Positions 8,073 to 17,652 of a DNA stretch of 64,000 nt are shown in pieces. The notes beneath the pieces were generated by a model. It had not been told where the DNA came from. It saw nothing but the letters and a program-made list of their open reading frames with translations, and did no database searches. The stretch covers positions 3,088,001-3,152,000 of the forward strand of contig JACJXW010000004.1 of the NCBI GenBank assembly GCA_020636405.1, read 5' to 3'. The stretch is from Lewinellaceae bacterium. GTDB lineage: Bacteria > Bacteroidota > Bacteroidia > Chitinophagales > Saprospiraceae. Numbering within the stretch: position 1 is the stretch's first letter; each line of letters begins with the position of its first letter. The translations under genes and the position numbers were made by a program.

Positions 8073-11000
8073 CTAAAATCCTTTTCTGTACTCCGTTGGC
8101 GTTTTCCCGAACTCCTGATGGAAAACCCGGGAAAAATAATCCGGGTCGTTGAAGCCAGCGTCAAAGGCGATGGAGATGATAGACCGGCTGGGATCTTGCA
8201 GCAGTTCCCGGGCCCGGTTTAGGCGAAGTTGGCGAATAAATTTTACGGGGGATAGGCCGGTCAGGGCATTGAGTTTGCGTTGCAATTGCGACGGGCTCAG
8301 GTGCAGTTCCATGCAAAGGGACTGTACGTTCAGTCCGAAGTCGTCGATATGATCGAGAATGGCCTGGCGTACTTTCCCTACAAAGGCGTCTTCCCTGCCA
8401 GACAGTTCCCGCCCTTCCGGCAACAATCCCTTTTCTACTCCGATCCCTGCTGCTGCCAGGTAGCTTTTCTTTAGGGCATCCCTCAATTCGAGCAGTTTGC
8501 GGAGGCGGACGAGCAGTTCTTCCTTATCAAAAGGTTTGGCAAGATATGCGTCAGCGCCTTGCTCCAGGCCTTCAATGCGGGAGGCCACATCGGCTTTGGC
8601 AGTGAGCAGGATAATGGGAATGTGGCTGGTGCGTTCATCGACACGCAGCGCCGCACAAAGCTCAATGCCATCCATTTTTGGCATCATAACATCGCTGACG
8701 ATGATGTCTGGAACCAGTCTGATGGCTTTACTCAATCCTTCCTCACCGTTGAGGGCAGTGTCTATCCTATAGGAACCGGCAAGCAATACCTTAAGATAAT
8801 TCAGAACATCTTCCTGGTCGTCGATGAGCAGGGCCAGAGGCCTTTCTTTTTCTGGTTCTGCCGCCTCCACCGCTGGTATGGCGGAAACTTCCGGTGGCGG
8901 CAAGAATTCACCCGCTCGTTGAGCCACCTCTTCGTCAGTGGCAGGAACCGAGGCGGGGGCCTCCCGGGTAATAGGCAGCCACATGGAGAACTCCGTCCCT
9001 CGCCCTTCTTGGCTTTTTACACTGATCTTGCCCTCCAGTAAGTTTACCAATTCCTTGATGATGGCCAGTCCGATACCAGCCCCCTCCCGGCCTCCCCCGA
9101 GGGGGGACGAGCTTGAGCCCGTCCATCTTCCGGAGAAGCTGGGGGTAACCTGGTAGAAGCGGTCGAAGATGTGCGGCAATTTATCGGCAGGGATGCCGAT
9201 ACCGGTGTCTTTCACCCTGAGCAGGAGGGCTTCCGATGGCTTTCCTGCTAGTTCGGGTGGGGACTGTACCACATCTGATTGCACATAGATATTCCCCCCT
9301 GCCGGTGTGAATCTGATGGCGTTAGACAAGAGGTTGGATAGAATTGTCATCAGTTTTTCAGGGTCGTAGTCCATGGTGATCTCCTCCCGAGTGGAAAGGA
9401 AGTGCAGGCTAACCTGTTGGGCTGCGGCATATGCCTCGAAGGAGTGAGTAAGGTAGCGGAGGTAGGGGAGTATATCACCTTGTTCATAGTTAAGGGGCAT
9501 TTGGCCGGCTTCCATTTTTTGCAACCCCAGCATCTGATTGACGAGGTAGAGTACTTTATTGCTATTATTACGGATCATTTCCAGCCCTTCACGGAACCAT
9601 TTTTCCGGTTCTTCCTGGATCTGTTTGGCCATGCCGGAGATGATGGTGAGCGGTGTTCGGAACTCGTGGCTGATGTTGGTATACAATTTTGTTTTAGCAG
9701 CATCGAGTTCTTTGAGTTGATGGGCCTCCGCCCGAATGAGCTCCCGGTTCAACCGAAACCGGAATAAGCCATAAAGCAGGCCAGCTCCTACTATTATGTA
9801 GAGGAAATAGGCCCACCAACGTGCCCACCAGGGGGGAGAGATCACAATCTGTAGGGACTTTTCCTCTCCCAAGATGCCTTCGCTGTTGGCTGCCCGCAGG
9901 CGGAAGGTATAGCGCCCCGGCGGGACATTGATGTAAGTGGCGCTAGGGCTGCCGTTAGGTTGGCGCCAGAAAGGATCATAGGGGTCAAGCCTATATTCGT
10001 ACCGGTTGGCATCGGGGTTGCGGTAATCCAGACAGGCGAAATGGAAAGTGAAAAACTGGTCGCGGTGGCTGATCCGGATATTATCTGTTGACCAAAGGGG
10101 AGAATGCAACGGGCTTTTGTCGCCTGGCTTTTGTCGCTTATTGTAAAGCAGGAAATCGGTGAATAGCACTTTGGGAGGAGTACTCTTTTCTATCTTGCTC
10201 AATTTTGCGGGGTCAAGGCTGTAAACTCCGTTCGTAGTGGCCCAGAAAAATGTTCCTCCAGAGGATTGGGTACTTATAAATTGATACTCTATTCTCTCAT
10301 TTTTTTTCGCCGGGTCATAGGTCATATAAGCTCCTGACTCAGGTTCGAAACTCATTATTTTGTTATAAGCCAGACACCATATTTTGCCATCTTTGTCAAT
10401 TTGGAGGTCGTATGCATTGTTGTGAGTAGGAAAATTTCCATTGGAATGGTTAAAGAAGGATACCGAGCCATTGGAGGGATCGAGGCGGCCAAGCCCGTAA
10501 TCCACAATGGAGAACCATATTTCACCCTTAAGCCCCTGTGCGATCGAAAAAATGGCTGAATGCCTGAATTCTTCCGGCAATTCATAATGGTGAAAAGCAC
10601 CGCTACTGGGGTCATAGCTTTCAATAAAACAACTGTTTTCCTTTGAATAGGTGAAAACACCTCCTCCAATCCATAATTTGCCATCTCGCCCCCGGAAAAT
10701 ATTGAGCACGGCATCATTGGAAAGGGTATTGGGGTTTTTAGGATCGTGGAAGAACTGAACAAAGTTCCCTGTTTCCATATTAAACGAGATCAGCCCACCC
10801 CCTGAAAAGGGCATCCATAGCTTCCCCAGGCCGTCAGAGATCAGGTCGTGGTAGTAAAAACCTATATCCCGAAAGCTGGAATGTGCTTTCAATCCTTCTT
10901 GTCGGAATTCTGCTATGGATTCACTCTTTGGGTCAAACCTGATTAATTGGACTGTATTCATGGCATTATCCTGTCGGGGCCTTAATATCCAAATGATTCC

Positions 11001-12392
11001 TTTTTCATCCCGGGCCATCCGGTATACGGCACCCAATTCCGGGAATTGTCGCCAATCACCGGTGGACAGGCAATAGAAGATCAGCCCCTTTCGCTCCGTG
11101 CCGATTATTAAAGTATCTTCGCCGATCGTCTCCAGGTCTGTAATGAATCCGGGAAAACCGTTCGTGCTCAGCGAGTTAATATCGATCAGGTTGAATAATT
11201 TATTTTCCAAAATCAGCTTGTTGGCCTTCTGTCCTCCGCTGCCCGTAGCGAGCCAAAAGGCGCCGTCGGAGGTTTGGTACATGTTCCAGATATAATTACT
11301 GGAAGGGGAGAAGGGGTCCGCATCGTCGTGCTCAAAGTGCAAGATTTGTTGCTTTTCTGGATCATAAAGGTTGAGGCCCCCCAAGACACTGCCGATCCAG
11401 ATCCTTTGGCTCTGGTCCTCAAAAACAAAACTTAAATGTTGTAAAACTGACCGTATCGGTGCACGTTTTTGCACTGGAGCAAAAGTCATTCCCAAGGAGT
11501 TTTTGCCAAGTAAGCGGAATGTGCCCTTTTCACGGTCCATCAGATGCAGCGCGTTTCCAACAGCCCCCACCCAAAAGTTGCCGTGTGAATCTTCTAAGAT
11601 CGCCCGAACGCGGTGATCACTGAGGCTATGTTTATTTTTTGGGTCGTGCAGGTACCGGGTGAAAGATTCCGTTACCGGATCGTAACGATTGAGCCCGCCC
11701 TGGCCGGTTGACCAGGGGCTGCCCGTTCCCACCCAAAGTGTGCCTTTTCGATCCACATATACCGCTCGTACAAGGTCGTAACTTAAGCTGGTGGAGTCTT
11801 CGGGGTCGTGCTTAAACCGTTTAAATTTGCCGGTAACCGGATCAAGCCGGTTGAGGCCGTCATTAGTCCCTACCCATACCATACCATCCTGGCTAACCGC
11901 TATCATGGTGACGAAGTCATTACTAAGGCTATGTGGGTTTGCAGGATCGTAGCGGTATCGGATAGCATTTCCCGAAGCAGGATCGAAGTAATTCAGGCCT
12001 CCTCCGTAAGTGCCTACCCAAAGGGCGCTATCCGCAGCCAGGCAAAGCCACTCGATATAGGAGTAGGAAAGCGATTGGGGGTTATTCGGATCATGGATAT
12101 AGGTCGTAAAATGTCCTCCGTCATAGCGATGTAACCCTCCATGAGAGGCAAACCAGAGAAAACCCAGCGAATCCTGAATGATGCAGTTGACGCTGTTACC
12201 CAGTGTTCCACCTGGTAGTTCGAAGGCCTCAAAACGAACATTGAAATCATCAATATCTCCGGTTTTTTGGGTGTCGGACTGAGCAAGGAGTTCCGCAAAT
12301 GGTAACAGGGCCAGAAGGAGGCACATATAATGGCATCCCACGGGAAGGATCGATTGGAGTATCCGATGTATTGCTGTGGTTGAATGAGGCAT
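8073..12392 (-). CDS. hybrid two-component sensor kinase/response regulator with AraC output (HTCS, SusR-like)
   Basis: A 1439-residue one-protein signalling system typical of Bacteroidota. It has an N-terminal signal or anchor (1-38), then a periplasmic double beta-propeller built of Reg_prop repeats such as LWVGTYGGGLNYFDP and VWVGTNDGLNRLDP. A Y_Y_Y domain follows, then a transmembrane helix (near WWAYFLYIIVGAGLLYG), a HisKA domain with SHEFRTPL (His near 908), an ATPase domain (NLLSNAIRF, DTGIGIPADKLPHIFDRF), a receiver with phospho-acceptor VSDVMMPKMDG near 1234, and a C-terminal AraC helix-turn-helix. Such proteins usually sense glycan fragments and activate polysaccharide-use genes. 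None lies next to it, so the target is unknown. The ATPase glycine-rich lid contains an odd Ser/Gly-rich insertion (see repeat near 9082). Confidence 0.95.
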   Translation of the reverse strand: MPHSTTAIHRILQSILPVGCHYMCLLLALLPFAELLAQSDTQKTGDIDDFNVRFEAFELPGGTLGNSVNCIIQDSLGFLWFASHGGLHRYDGGHFTTYIHDPNNPQSLSYSYIEWLCLAADSALWVGTYGGGLNYFDPASGNAIRYRYDPANPHSLSNDFVTMIAVSQDGMVWVGTNDGLNRLDPVTGKFKRFKHDPEDSTSLSYDLVRAVYVDRKGTLWVGTGSPWSTGQGGLNRYDPVTESFTRYLHDPKNKHSLSDHRVRAILEDSHGNFWVGAVGNALHLMDREKGTFRLLGKNSLGMTFAPVQKRAPIRSVLQHLSFVFEDQSQRIWIGSVLGGLNLYDPEKQQILHFEHDDADPFSPSSNYIWNMYQTSDGAFWLATGSGGQKANKLILENKLFNLIDINSLSTNGFPGFITDLETIGEDTLIIGTERKGLIFYCLSTGDWRQFPELGAVYRMARDEKGIIWILRPRQDNAMNTVQLIRFDPKSESIAEFRQEGLKAHSSFRDIGFYYHDLISDGLGKLWMPFSGGGLISFNMETGNFVQFFHDPKNPNTLSNDAVLNIFRGRDGKLWIGGGVFTYSKENSCFIESYDPSSGAFHHYELPEEFRHSAIFSIAQGLKGEIWFSIVDYGLGRLDPSNGSVSFFNHSNGNFPTHNNAYDLQIDKDGKIWCLAYNKIMSFEPESGAYMTYDPAKKNERIEYQFISTQSSGGTFFWATTNGVYSLDPAKLSKIEKSTPPKVLFTDFLLYNKRQKPGDKSPLHSPLWSTDNIRISHRDQFFTFHFACLDYRNPDANRYEYRLDPYDPFWRQPNGSPSATYINVPPGRYTFRLRAANSEGILGEEKSLQIVISPPWWARWWAYFLYIIVGAGLLYGLFRFRLNRELIRAEAHQLKELDAAKTKLYTNISHEFRTPLTIISGMAKQIQEEPEKWFREGLEMIRNNSNKVLYLVNQMLGLQKMEAGQMPLNYEQGDILPYLRYLTHSFEAYAAAQQVSLHFLSTREEITMDYDPEKLMTILSNLLSNAIRFTPAGGNIYVQSDVVQSPPELAGKPSEALLLRVKDTGIGIPADKLPHIFDRFYQVTPSFSGRWTGSSSSPLGGGREGAGIGLAIIKELVNLLEGKISVKSQEGRGTEFSMWLPITREAPASVPATDEEVAQRAGEFLPPPEVSAIPAVEAAEPEKERPLALLIDDQEDVLNYLKVLLAGSYRIDTALNGEEGLSKAIRLVPDIIVSDVMMPKMDGIELCAALRVDERTSHIPIILLTAKADVASRIEGLEQGADAYLAKPFDKEELLVRLRKLLELRDALKKSYLAAAGIGVEKGLLPEGRELSGREDAFVGKVRQAILDHIDDFGLNVQSLCMELHLSPSQLQRKLNALTGLSPVKFIRQLRLNRARELLQDPSRSIISIAFDAGFNDPDYFSRVFHQEFGKTPTEYRKGF
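9082..9122. repeat. GC-rich palindromic insertion inside the HTCS ATPase domain
   Basis: Within the kinase gene, the segment coding WTGSSSSPLGGGREG contains facing C-rich and G-rich runs (around 9079-9106) able to form a hairpin. It sits just before the conserved GAGIGLAIIKEL box. Related hybrid kinases usually join the preceding FDRFYQ motif to G-x-G-I-G-L-A with a short linker that lacks this Ser/Gly run. The insertion keeps the frame. It looks like a short intergenic-type palindrome captured in a coding region, but its status as a dispersed repeat is inference. Confidence 0.4.
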
Positions 12393-12485
12393 AATTAAAG
12401 AAGTGCTACAATGTTCTCAAAATACCCCAGGATATTTTTCTCTGCTCTGACCCTTATCAATCTTTTGGGATGATTTTCATCACGA

Positions 12486-12544
12486 AAGCGTTCGTCGTTT
12501 GTTGCCGAAGAGTATGCCAGGCAGGCAACAAACAACGAACGTTC
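12486..12544 (-). terminator. long hairpin downstream of the secreted-protein gene
   Basis: A near-perfect inverted repeat of about 20 bases per arm (12486-12506 and 12524-12544) with a 17-base loop. It lies 28 bases past the stop codon of the minus-strand gene at 12572-13285, where a transcription terminator is expected. No strong T-tract follows on that strand, so it could also act as an mRNA-stabilising structure. Confidence 0.6.
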
Positions 12545-12571
12545 ATTGGTTATTTAGATTACACAGGTTAG

Positions 12572-13285
12572 TTATTCCTGAAGGGCCACTACCTGTACCT
12601 TCGGCGCTTCTTCGGCTACGCCGCCGTGGGAGAACTGCTCCTTAAGCCTTACTGTACCGTCATTGTATCCGATATTCTGCCAGACGGCGGTTTCACCGGC
12701 GCGGACGAATATATAGTAATCGCCTTCCTGCATGCCTTCCAGGTTGAAGCGTTTGGCATAGGCATAGGCGCCTTTCAGTTCTTCGCTGTAAAATTTGGCG
12801 CCGTTCAATTTGACCAGATAAAAGGAGAATGGGCGTTTTTTCAGGTTGGCTACCCTCACCTCGATCTTTGGGGCCTTCTCTACCGGGCTGAAACGAGTGA
12901 TCAGCTTGCCTGTCTCATCATTGGGGGCTACCTGAGGCTCGAGCAGGGTGATCCCCTCACTGTTCAGGTGGAATGCCCGCAGTATCTGGCCGCTGGGATT
13001 GCTGATCCGAATGAGGTAATCTCCATAAGGCATGCCATCCATAAGAAAGTGAGCGCCGTAGGCATTTTCATTCCAGATGAACTCCCGGTAGGCGGTGTAC
13101 CCTTTAGCATCCGTGAGGTGTACCTCAGTCCGCTGTCCCTCCAATCCGGACAATTGAACCAGTACGGCCTGAGGTTTTTCACTTTTAGTGATGCTGGTAG
13201 TGAAGCCAGCGGTGTTCTGTGCGGTTCCGGCGTAAGCCAGCAAGGTGAATAATACACTCAGAAAAATGACTCTTGTGGTTTTCAT
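12572..13285 (-). CDS. exported protein with two tandem beta-rich repeats, function unknown
   Basis: A 237-residue protein with a clear signal peptide (MKTTRVIFLSVLFTLLAYAGTAQ). After a short linker it carries two similar halves, roughly residues 30-115 and 130-215. Each begins with a pro-lysine segment (KPQAVLVQLSGL, APKIEVRVANL), contains a tyrosine/alanine-rich stretch (NAYGAHF, GAYAYAKRF) and ends with an MxxGDYxIxxxNxxG-like turn (MPYGDYLIRI, MQEGDYYIFV). This is an internal duplication of a beta-sandwich-like domain. No type IX sorting tail is present, so it is probably periplasmic. The ATG at 13285 is preferred over an upstream alternative start at 13342 because the signal peptide begins there. 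I do not recognise the family. Confidence 0.75.
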   Translation of the reverse strand: MKTTRVIFLSVLFTLLAYAGTAQNTAGFTTSITKSEKPQAVLVQLSGLEGQRTEVHLTDAKGYTAYREFIWNENAYGAHFLMDGMPYGDYLIRISNPSGQILRAFHLNSEGITLLEPQVAPNDETGKLITRFSPVEKAPKIEVRVANLKKRPFSFYLVKLNGAKFYSEELKGAYAYAKRFNLEGMQEGDYYIFVRAGETAVWQNIGYNDGTVRLKEQFSHGGVAEEAPKVQVVALQE

Positions 13286-13564
13286 GGTTCCTTGATTTTT
13301 ATTTCCAATCTGCCGGCTCTTCCCGAGCTCAGCTGTCACCACAAAAGTGCGGACGCGCCGGTTCCCGTGCCCGGAGAATTAAACCGAACAACCGGACAGA
13401 TCCGGAAAACGGCAGGACATTTCGGTCAAAACCGGATTAGTAATTCCAGAATGCCCAGGCGAATATCGTAAGTGGTATGGACCAGGATGCCATAGATCTG
13501 GGTGGCGGAGAACATGAGAACAATGTCAGCTTTCTTATCGGCTGCGGCTTTCCCGTATCAATAG

Positions 13565-14548
13565 CTAAAACTGCGGATGCTTGGGTTTATTATCCAGTAT
13601 TCCCTCGATCTTGGCCTGTACTTCGTCCGTGATCTTGGAGACGTCCTCCAGTGCTTTCAGGTTTTCCGTCAGGTGGTCCACTTTGGAGCCGCCCAGAATG
13701 ACTGTACTCACGTTGGGGTTTATCAGGCACCAGGCGATAGCCAGGCGAGGAACGGTAGTACCCAGTTCGTCGGCCAGCTTTTTCAGTTGGCGTACCTTCC
13801 CGAGGCGTTCTTCGTTCAGGCTGCGTTCCTTGAGCCATTCCAGCCCTTGCATTCCCAGGCGGGTGCCCTCCGGGAATTTGTCCAGGTACTTGGTGGTCAG
13901 GACGCCGGAGGCCAGCGGAGACCAGATAGTGGTGCCCAGGCCTACCGTCTTATAGATCTGGCTGTACTCCACTTCTACTTTATCGCGGTGGAACATATTG
14001 TACTGTGGTTGCTCCATGACAGGGCCGATCAGGTTGAGCTGGCGGGCCGCCATATGGGCTTCCATGATCTCCTGGGCCGACCATTCGGAGGTACCCCAGT
14101 AGAGTATCTTACCTTGCTGGATGAGATGGTTCATAGCCCATACCGTCTCTTCGATCGGCGTTTGCTTATCGGGGCGATGGCAGAAAAACAGGTCGAGGTA
14201 GTCGGCCTGCAGGCGCTTCAATGCCGCATGACAGGCATCAAAGATGTGTTTGCGGCTCAGTCCGGATTGGTTGGGCTTTTGGCCGCCATCCCCAAAGAAT
14301 ACTTTGCTGGAAACGACATAGGAGCTGCGTTCCCACTGTTGTTTGCTGAGGATATTGCCCATGACGATCTCAGATTTGCCCTGGGCATAGATCTCCGCAT
14401 TATCGAAAAAGTTGACGCCGTTCTCATACGCAGTTACCATCAGTTGTTCTGCAGTATCGTCGCTGATCTGCTTGCCGAAGGTCAGCCAGGAGCCCAGCGA
14501 AAGCGCGCTGACCTGTAGCCCTGATTTTCCTAGTCTTCTATATTCCAT
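13565..14548 (-). CDS. aldo/keto reductase (Kv-beta/YghZ-like)
   Basis: A 327-residue NADPH-dependent oxidoreductase of the aldo/keto reductase superfamily. The catalytic tetrad is visible: Asp49 and Tyr54 in FFDNAEIYAQGKSE, Lys82 in SSKVFF, and His124 in FFCHRPD. The GxxTTIWSPLASGVLTTKY segment is typical of the potassium-channel beta-subunit-like branch, which includes bacterial YghZ/Gpr enzymes reducing small aldehydes such as methylglyoxal. The real substrate is unknown. It is monocistronic as far as can be seen, flanked by the secreted-protein gene and the barrel gene on the same strand with spacers of about 280 and 80 bases. Confidence 0.93.
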   Translation of the reverse strand: MEYRRLGKSGLQVSALSLGSWLTFGKQISDDTAEQLMVTAYENGVNFFDNAEIYAQGKSEIVMGNILSKQQWERSSYVVSSKVFFGDGGQKPNQSGLSRKHIFDACHAALKRLQADYLDLFFCHRPDKQTPIEETVWAMNHLIQQGKILYWGTSEWSAQEIMEAHMAARQLNLIGPVMEQPQYNMFHRDKVEVEYSQIYKTVGLGTTIWSPLASGVLTTKYLDKFPEGTRLGMQGLEWLKERSLNEERLGKVRQLKKLADELGTTVPRLAIAWCLINPNVSTVILGGSKVDHLTENLKALEDVSKITDEVQAKIEGILDNKPKHPQF

Positions 14549-14628
14549 AGAGTTGTTTTTTTATGTCAGGAATAGATGTCCCAAATTAAAGGAAATAAAG
14601 CGCTCTTTGTTTGATGGAAAAAGCAGGG

Positions 14629-15321
14629 TCAACGAAACTTCGCCCCAATGCGCAGCCCGACCGAATAGAGGTTGCGGTTGATATCGGTATCGATGAGCAA
14701 GGACTGGAGCCAGAACTGGAAGGCTGGTTGCAGGACGACGGAGAAGCTGTCGCTGAACTGGTGTTCCCATCCCATTCCGGTAAGAAAGCTGTAGCTGATG
14801 TTGTGAAAATTGTCGTTTTCGGCTTTTTCGCTGTTGGCCGAGCGGGTATCGCCGGTATAGAATACGGTTTTATTTTGGTTGGAAAGGTTGTAGGCCAAGG
14901 CCAGGCCGATGGTGAAGAAGAAGTCGTTCTTGTCATCCAGTTCCTGGAAGAACAGCAGTTCTGCCGGCGCTTCGAGGAACCTGTTCTGGTAGACGATGCG
15001 CTTTTCGGTGGCGCCGGGTGGCGGGGTGTCGTCCGAGGACAAGGATGTTCGAACCGTTTGGTATCCGGTGTCGGTGAACCGCAGGCCGGTTTGGAAGCCC
15101 GCCCGGCCGCCCCTCCACTGGGCAAATAATCCGGCGGAGTAGGAAAAACGGCCCGTTTCCAGGGCTTCCAGTGCTCTGGCCTGTTGATTCGAAATGGAAG
15201 TCTGGGCGATCAGGCGGCGATTGGAGTAGTTGGGGTAGGCTTCTACGCCCCAGCTGAACACTGCCTGCGAAAACCCGAGGGTCCCGATACCTAACAAAAT
15301 AGCAACTAATGAGAACTTCAT
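14629..15321 (-). CDS. outer-membrane beta-barrel protein
   Basis: A 230-residue exported protein with signal peptide MKFSLVAILLGIGTLGFSQA. It then shows alternating hydrophobic/polar strands such as FSYSAGLFAQWRGGRAGFQTGLRF and FFTIGLALAYNLSNQ. It ends NLYSVGLRIGAKFR, with terminal aromatic/basic residues typical of barrels inserted by BamA. Size and pattern fit the small PorT/OmpW-like porin-family proteins common in Bacteroidota, for which a function is rarely known. A hairpin terminator (15345-15387) isolates it from the lipase gene upstream, so it should have its own promoter in the 60 bases before the ATG. Confidence 0.75.
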   Translation of the reverse strand: MKFSLVAILLGIGTLGFSQAVFSWGVEAYPNYSNRRLIAQTSISNQQARALEALETGRFSYSAGLFAQWRGGRAGFQTGLRFTDTGYQTVRTSLSSDDTPPPGATEKRIVYQNRFLEAPAELLFFQELDDKNDFFFTIGLALAYNLSNQNKTVFYTGDTRSANSEKAENDNFHNISYSFLTGMGWEHQFSDSFSVVLQPAFQFWLQSLLIDTDINRNLYSVGLRIGAKFR

Positions 15322-15344
15322 TGTTTTTGTTCATTTTCTAAAAA

Positions 15345-15387
15345 AGAGTTGGTGCATTGAGCCTATCAGGCCCATTGCACCAACTCT
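15345..15387 (-). terminator. rho-independent terminator of the patatin-like gene
   Basis: A perfect 12-base inverted repeat (15345-15356 and 15376-15387) is followed on the minus strand by a run of five T residues. It sits about 55 bases beyond the stop codon of the patatin-like gene at 15443, in the right place and orientation to end its transcript. Confidence 0.85.
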
Positions 15388-15442
15388 AATGGAGCGCCGG
15401 TACAAACTATTGCCCGGGCGGCCGAAATTTTCAAGTTCAATA

Positions 15443-17431
15443 TTATTTTTTCTTGCTGTCCGACAGTAATCCCCGCGTTTTGAATTCGGACAGAATGGCC
15501 CGGATCACCGTTTTTGTAAGGTATGCCGCCACTTTGTCCGCAAGAACGGAATTCCAGAGCTTCTTCCCCAAATCTGCCACTACCTCGCTGATGAATGCCT
15601 GCAGGGTAGACTGTTTGAAGTGTCGTTCCATAAGGGCATCCACCTCGGCATTTATCTTTTGTTGTTGGGCTGCTTCCGGGCTGGCCGGGGCCGGGGATTT
15701 TTTTTCTTCGCCTTCTTCAGGCTTTGGAGACAGATTGAGCAGTACAGTTTTCAGCCGGTGATGGATCTTGTCCTTCAGTGCGAAGATCTCTTCTGCCTCA
15801 ACCGGGTGGCGGTTGGGGGTGGAAAGAGTGTAGGCCTCATAATCAGAGGCTTCATCTGGTTGGTAGCCCTCCGGATAATAAGTTATGTCCGGAACGATGG
15901 GATAACCATTGACTTCAGGGCTGAAGAAGCGTTTGTGTCGGGGGTCTTCTTCATTCCAGCCTTCGAAAACAGACATCTGCCGGGCCCGGTCGATAGGAAT
16001 GCCGAAATAGTTGCGCAGGAAGCTCTGGCAATTTTTGCGCCCCAACTGGAAGTCGTGTTCCCGAAAGTCACGGCTGAAGAACCCGCCGAAGCCATCCAGC
16101 GAACCACAGGAAATAGGGTAGGGGTCCTTTTCCATTTCTCCCTTTTCGTTTTTAAACCGGCGGGAGGGGAATATCATGCGCAGGGTATGGTCGTCGGTCA
16201 GTCCTTCCACCAGGTCGCTTTCCTTGATCATGGCCTGGCCGCGTATGGCGCCAATGACCATGGGCGCCAGGTCGAGTATGGTGGGCCGTTTGGCGATGTC
16301 GGGAGCGGCTTCCTTTTCAAAATTGGGGAAAGGATCGATCATGAGAATGGCATAGTTCTTTTCTGCCTGATCCTTATACTTGGATTCCAGGGCCTTGATG
16401 ACTTCCCCGAAGGGTTCATTGTTGACGGTGCCCCCATCGACGGCGTAGAAATCAAAGGGTTTATCTTCCAGTTCTATATGAAGCAGCCGGGCCGATAGGC
16501 TCTGGTCGAGGTTGCCTTGGGCGTCTCTGCGGGCAAACATGCGCTTGACCATGCCTTCCAGGTAGTTCTTCGAGATATTCCTGATGTGCCGGGGCGCCAG
16601 GCCAAGAGGGAAAGCGCCAGTGGCAATGGCGGCATCGAGCAGGGCCCGGCGGTGGAGTTCCTCTTTCGGGTTGAAGGGCAGGGGCCCTTCGTTTTCTGCC
16701 GGATCACCATCGCGTTGGAGCCGGAAGTGGGCAACGCCCTTGTGCAGGCTCATTTTGTGCGCCGGTTTCGGCGGTTCGTCCCCGGACTTCTTCTGCTCCT
16801 CATAAAAGTTGACCGCCAGGGGGATACCCCTTAGGCTGGTAATGGTTAGGATAACCTCCAGGTCCTTGGAGATGTAATCCGGAAGGTATGGCTGTATCCT
16901 TGTGAGGTTCATTGCCTTTTCTGCAATAGCATCGATGGGCCTGGAATTGAGAAAGGACAAAACGCCCTTTCCTTCTGATATGTCTTCAGTGCCCAGCATC
17001 TGGTGCAGGGTGGGCACATCATTTTCAAAATCGTCGTTGAGGTTGACCCAGGAGTCATAGAGTTTGTTACCTTCCTTATTGGGGTTTTCCACTTCATTGA
17101 TAGGGCGAATACCCTCGAAAAGAGAAAGGGTGGTAATGGCTGCCGTCATGCCTCCTGCCGAAGAGCCACCGATCACATCGATGATGACATCATGCATAGG
17201 TACGGAGGGGTCATACTGTTTTTTTAATTTTTCTACCTGTTGTGGGTTCGTCTCCAGTTTGATCTTTTCCGCAATGCTTTTATTCTTCTCTTTGGCTTTC
17301 TCCCACCTGGAGAGGGACTCCAGGAGGTAATCGATGACGCCTGCAGTATATGCGCCCGCCGAGACCGCCCCTGCCATGGCAATGCCGATCCGAAATACTT
17401 TAGTATTTTCCTTTGTTGCTTGATCTTTCAT
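15443..17431 (-). CDS. patatin-like phospholipase domain protein
   Basis: A 662-residue cytosolic-looking protein with the patatin lipase core: an oxyanion-hole segment AMAGAVSAGAYTAGVIDYLL (about residues 18-37), the nucleophile elbow GGSSAGG (about 88-94) and the Asp of the Ser-Asp dyad in DGGTVNNEPFG. Patatins hydrolyse acyl ester bonds of phospholipids. The protein is much longer than plain patatins, with a large insert and a C-terminal tail rich in charged residues; it resembles the long patatin-like proteins with an extra domain found in Bacteroidota. The ATG at 17431 follows a GGAA box. An upstream start adding 38 residues (MKTKKFEALI) is less likely. The substrate is unknown. Confidence 0.88.
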   Translation of the reverse strand: MKDQATKENTKVFRIGIAMAGAVSAGAYTAGVIDYLLESLSRWEKAKEKNKSIAEKIKLETNPQQVEKLKKQYDPSVPMHDVIIDVIGGSSAGGMTAAITTLSLFEGIRPINEVENPNKEGNKLYDSWVNLNDDFENDVPTLHQMLGTEDISEGKGVLSFLNSRPIDAIAEKAMNLTRIQPYLPDYISKDLEVILTITSLRGIPLAVNFYEEQKKSGDEPPKPAHKMSLHKGVAHFRLQRDGDPAENEGPLPFNPKEELHRRALLDAAIATGAFPLGLAPRHIRNISKNYLEGMVKRMFARRDAQGNLDQSLSARLLHIELEDKPFDFYAVDGGTVNNEPFGEVIKALESKYKDQAEKNYAILMIDPFPNFEKEAAPDIAKRPTILDLAPMVIGAIRGQAMIKESDLVEGLTDDHTLRMIFPSRRFKNEKGEMEKDPYPISCGSLDGFGGFFSRDFREHDFQLGRKNCQSFLRNYFGIPIDRARQMSVFEGWNEEDPRHKRFFSPEVNGYPIVPDITYYPEGYQPDEASDYEAYTLSTPNRHPVEAEEIFALKDKIHHRLKTVLLNLSPKPEEGEEKKSPAPASPEAAQQQKINAEVDALMERHFKQSTLQAFISEVVADLGKKLWNSVLADKVAAYLTKTVIRAILSEFKTRGLLSDSKKK

Positions 17432-17652
17432 GGGTTCCGGTTTTCTGAAAACTCCACTAAAAATAGTTCTTATGTAGCCTTCGGCCGGAAGTAAAACTAG
17501 CGATTTTTTTTTCAGGATTAAAGCCTCGAATTTTTTTGTTTTCACCGGTGACCCCGTGGCGGTGTTCCGGTCTTACCATCATCGGCTGAGTGGAGTGTTC
17601 TGTATCAGATCAAAACTCGGCTGGCCATTAACAATTTAATCCTTACGAGCGT

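Noticed and set aside
13426..13515. Possible 29-residue minus-strand ORF after the aldo/keto reductase gene
   Set aside because: Its composition is somewhat protein-like and the frame is open further upstream, but it is very short, has no ribosome-binding box and no recognisable family.
13577..14518. Long open frame antisense to the aldo/keto reductase gene
   Set aside because: GC-rich third positions keep the opposite frame open; the real gene has a full catalytic tetrad.
17432..17545. 38-codon N-terminal extension of the patatin-like protein
   Set aside because: The downstream ATG at 17431 has a ribosome-binding-like GGAA, and the extension is not patatin-like.
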